From: a bacterium
Lineage (GTDB): Bacteria > Joyebacterota > Joyebacteria > Joyebacterales > Joyebacteraceae
Direction of reading: 5' to 3'
NCBI GenBank assembly: GCA_025774935.1
Contig: JALGZK010000013.1
Coordinates: forward strand, 26,391-90,390
Length of the DNA: 64,000 bases
Below the pieces are notes generated by a model. It made no database searches. It saw nothing but the letters and a program-made list of their open reading frames with translations, and had not been told where the DNA came from. Below are positions 62,943-64,000 of this stretch, piece by piece; the stretch's first letter is position 1; the number at the start of each line of letters is the position of its first letter. The position numbers and the translations under genes are program-made.

Positions 62943-64000
62943 CTTATCGAACACGTCACGACCACCCTCTCCCCCGGTCGAACGCTGGCGCCCGCCCTCG
63001 GCGACTGGCGCTCGACGACGCCGCTTCCCTCGAGCGTGATTCTGAGCCCGAGCTTCGCGGCCGTCCTGCGCGCGAGCCTGGCGCTCATCCCGTCGAGGTC
63101 GGGCACTTCGACGACCTCGGTCTCAGGCTCGGGCGGAAGGAGGAGCTCGACCGGCACCCCGTCGGACCAGGACTCCCCGGAGACCGGGAAGGTCCCGCCG
63201 TCCGCGAGGAGCGCGGCCGCTCCGTCTTCCGCGCACTCGCTCGGAGCGATCTCCACGGAGCGCGCGGCTTCGACCTCGCTCGCGAAGACCACCTCCGTCG
63301 CGTCGAAGCCGCCGGCGCGTGTCGAGGCGAGCGCGACTCCGGGCCCGCCAGGTGCTATGCCGGTGGTCACGAAGTCGGTCCCGTGCCCGTCACCCGCCAT
63401 CACGTACTCGTGGCCCGGCCCGCGGACCACGCGCTCGACGATCCGGGAGAACGCGGGCGCGGCGACGTCCCCGCCGAGCCCCCTTCCCTTCGGCTCGTCG
63501 ATGACGACGAGACAGACGAACCGGGGGTCGTGCGCCGGGACCATTCCTGCGAACGACGAGACGTGCTTGCCCGGAGCGAACCCGCGGATGCCGGGCACGA
63601 CCTTCTGCGCCGTTCCGGTCTTGCCGCCGACGGCGACCTCGGCGACCTGCGCCTTCGTCCCCGTTCCGCGCTCGGCGGTCATCGCGAGGAGCTCGCGGAG
63701 CACGGCAGCCACGTCAGGATGGATCACCCGCCGCACCGCTGTCAGCCGGGGCTCGTCGACGATCCTGCCGTCCTCCGAGAGGACGGCCTTCACTATCTGC
63801 GGCTCCATCAGGTGCCCGCCGTTCGCGATGGCGCTGTAGGCGCCAACGAGCTGCAGGGCCGTGACGGCGATCTCCTGACCGATCCCGATCGTCTGGACCG
63901 ACCGCCTGCTCCAGGAGTCGGGCTCCCTGAGCGTCCCACGCGCCTCGCCCGGGAAGTCGATGCCCGTGGGGCTCCCGAAGCCGAAGTCGCGCGCGTATGA
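62939..64000 (-). CDS. ftsI: Septal transpeptidase FtsI/PBP3 with PASTA domain (C-terminal part)
   Basis: The last 353 residues of a penicillin-binding protein whose 5' part lies beyond the right edge. The visible transpeptidase region includes DFGFGSPTGIDFPGEARG, IGIGQEIAVTALQLVGAYSA, ANGGHLMEPQIVK, and the KTGT box in VGGKTGTAQKV. The catalytic Ser and SxN motifs are off-window. The last about 60 residues (VVEVPDLDGMSARLARRTAA onward) form one PASTA domain, which binds peptidoglycan; this is common in Gram-positive PBPs and in FCB-group FtsI. It should partner FtsW in septal wall synthesis. Its stop overlaps murE. Confidence 0.93.
   Translation of the reverse strand, partial: SYARDFGFGSPTGIDFPGEARGTLREPDSWSRRSVQTIGIGQEIAVTALQLVGAYSAIANGGHLMEPQIVKAVLSEDGRIVDEPRLTAVRRVIHPDVAAVLRELLAMTAERGTGTKAQVAEVAVGGKTGTAQKVVPGIRGFAPGKHVSSFAGMVPAHDPRFVCLVVIDEPKGRGLGGDVAAPAFSRIVERVVRGPGHEYVMAGDGHGTDFVTTGIAPGGPGVALASTRAGGFDATEVVFASEVEAARSVEIAPSECAEDGAAALLADGGTFPVSGESWSDGVPVELLLPPEPETEVVEVPDLDGMSARLARRTAAKLGLRITLEGSGVVERQSPRAGASVRPGERVVVTCSIR

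Overview
The window is high-GC bacterial chromosome carrying mostly housekeeping, envelope and signalling genes; I saw no rRNA, tRNA, CRISPR array, insertion sequence or prophage. Gram-negative traits are outer-membrane beta-barrel candidates, a lipoprotein, and a MurE with the meso-DAP signature DNPR. FCB-superphylum traits are a C25 (gingipain-type) peptidase ending in a FlgD-like NPFNP sorting domain, an FtsI with a PASTA domain, and a DUF3078-like barrel. My inference is an uncultured FCB lineage such as Eisenbacteriota or Krumholzibacteriota; this rests on gene content only.

Layout. 1-5.8 kb: the end of a PP-loop ATPase, a 1-kb gene-free stretch, a large lipoprotein, a PAS-GGDEF protein with a dead GGDEF site, and a Cys-rich secreted protein. 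5.9-8 kb: groES-groEL under a CIRCE element. 8-22.2 kb: a co-directional minus-strand run (coaX, DUF3307, birA, nadC, uvrB, rodZ-like, DUF4139, uppP, a DGGGP-synthase-like UbiA enzyme, Wzi-like barrel, TPR, response regulator, histidine kinase) led by a near-consensus promoter. 22.5-26.3 kb, plus strand: mscS, mscL, a beta-barrel and a LysM/M23 peptidase. 26.4-30.5 kb: HD protein, recG, rpmB, and an RsbW/RsbV-type pair. 31.2-41.4 kb: two giant multi-sensor hybrid kinases in tandem. 41.5-47.1 kb: C25 peptidase, VOC protein, beta-helix protein. 47.2-64 kb: a TPR protein and the dcw division/cell-wall cluster ftsZ-A-Q-murB-C-G-ftsW-murD-mraY-murF-E-ftsI (minus strand, ftsI cut by the window edge).

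Most notable is the kinase region. The first hybrid kinase (31169-35803) keeps all its catalytic residues. Its downstream paralogue (36746-41410) has lost the phospho-accepting His, the N-box Asn residues, the G2 glycines and the receiver Asp, and has gained a coiled coil of about 340 residues. Its N-terminal GAF domain is split with the gene before it at a GTGA overlap. A second candidate for something new is a C-terminal signature, [ST]WGxxKxx[YF]R, shared by two unrelated secreted proteins; it may be an undescribed sorting tag.

Genes are tightly packed: nine gene pairs overlap by ATGA or GTGA, suggesting widespread translational coupling. Several promoters fit TTGACA-17 bp-TAnnnT very well, and two unlinked promoters share a 16-nt element that resembles a sigma-54 site.
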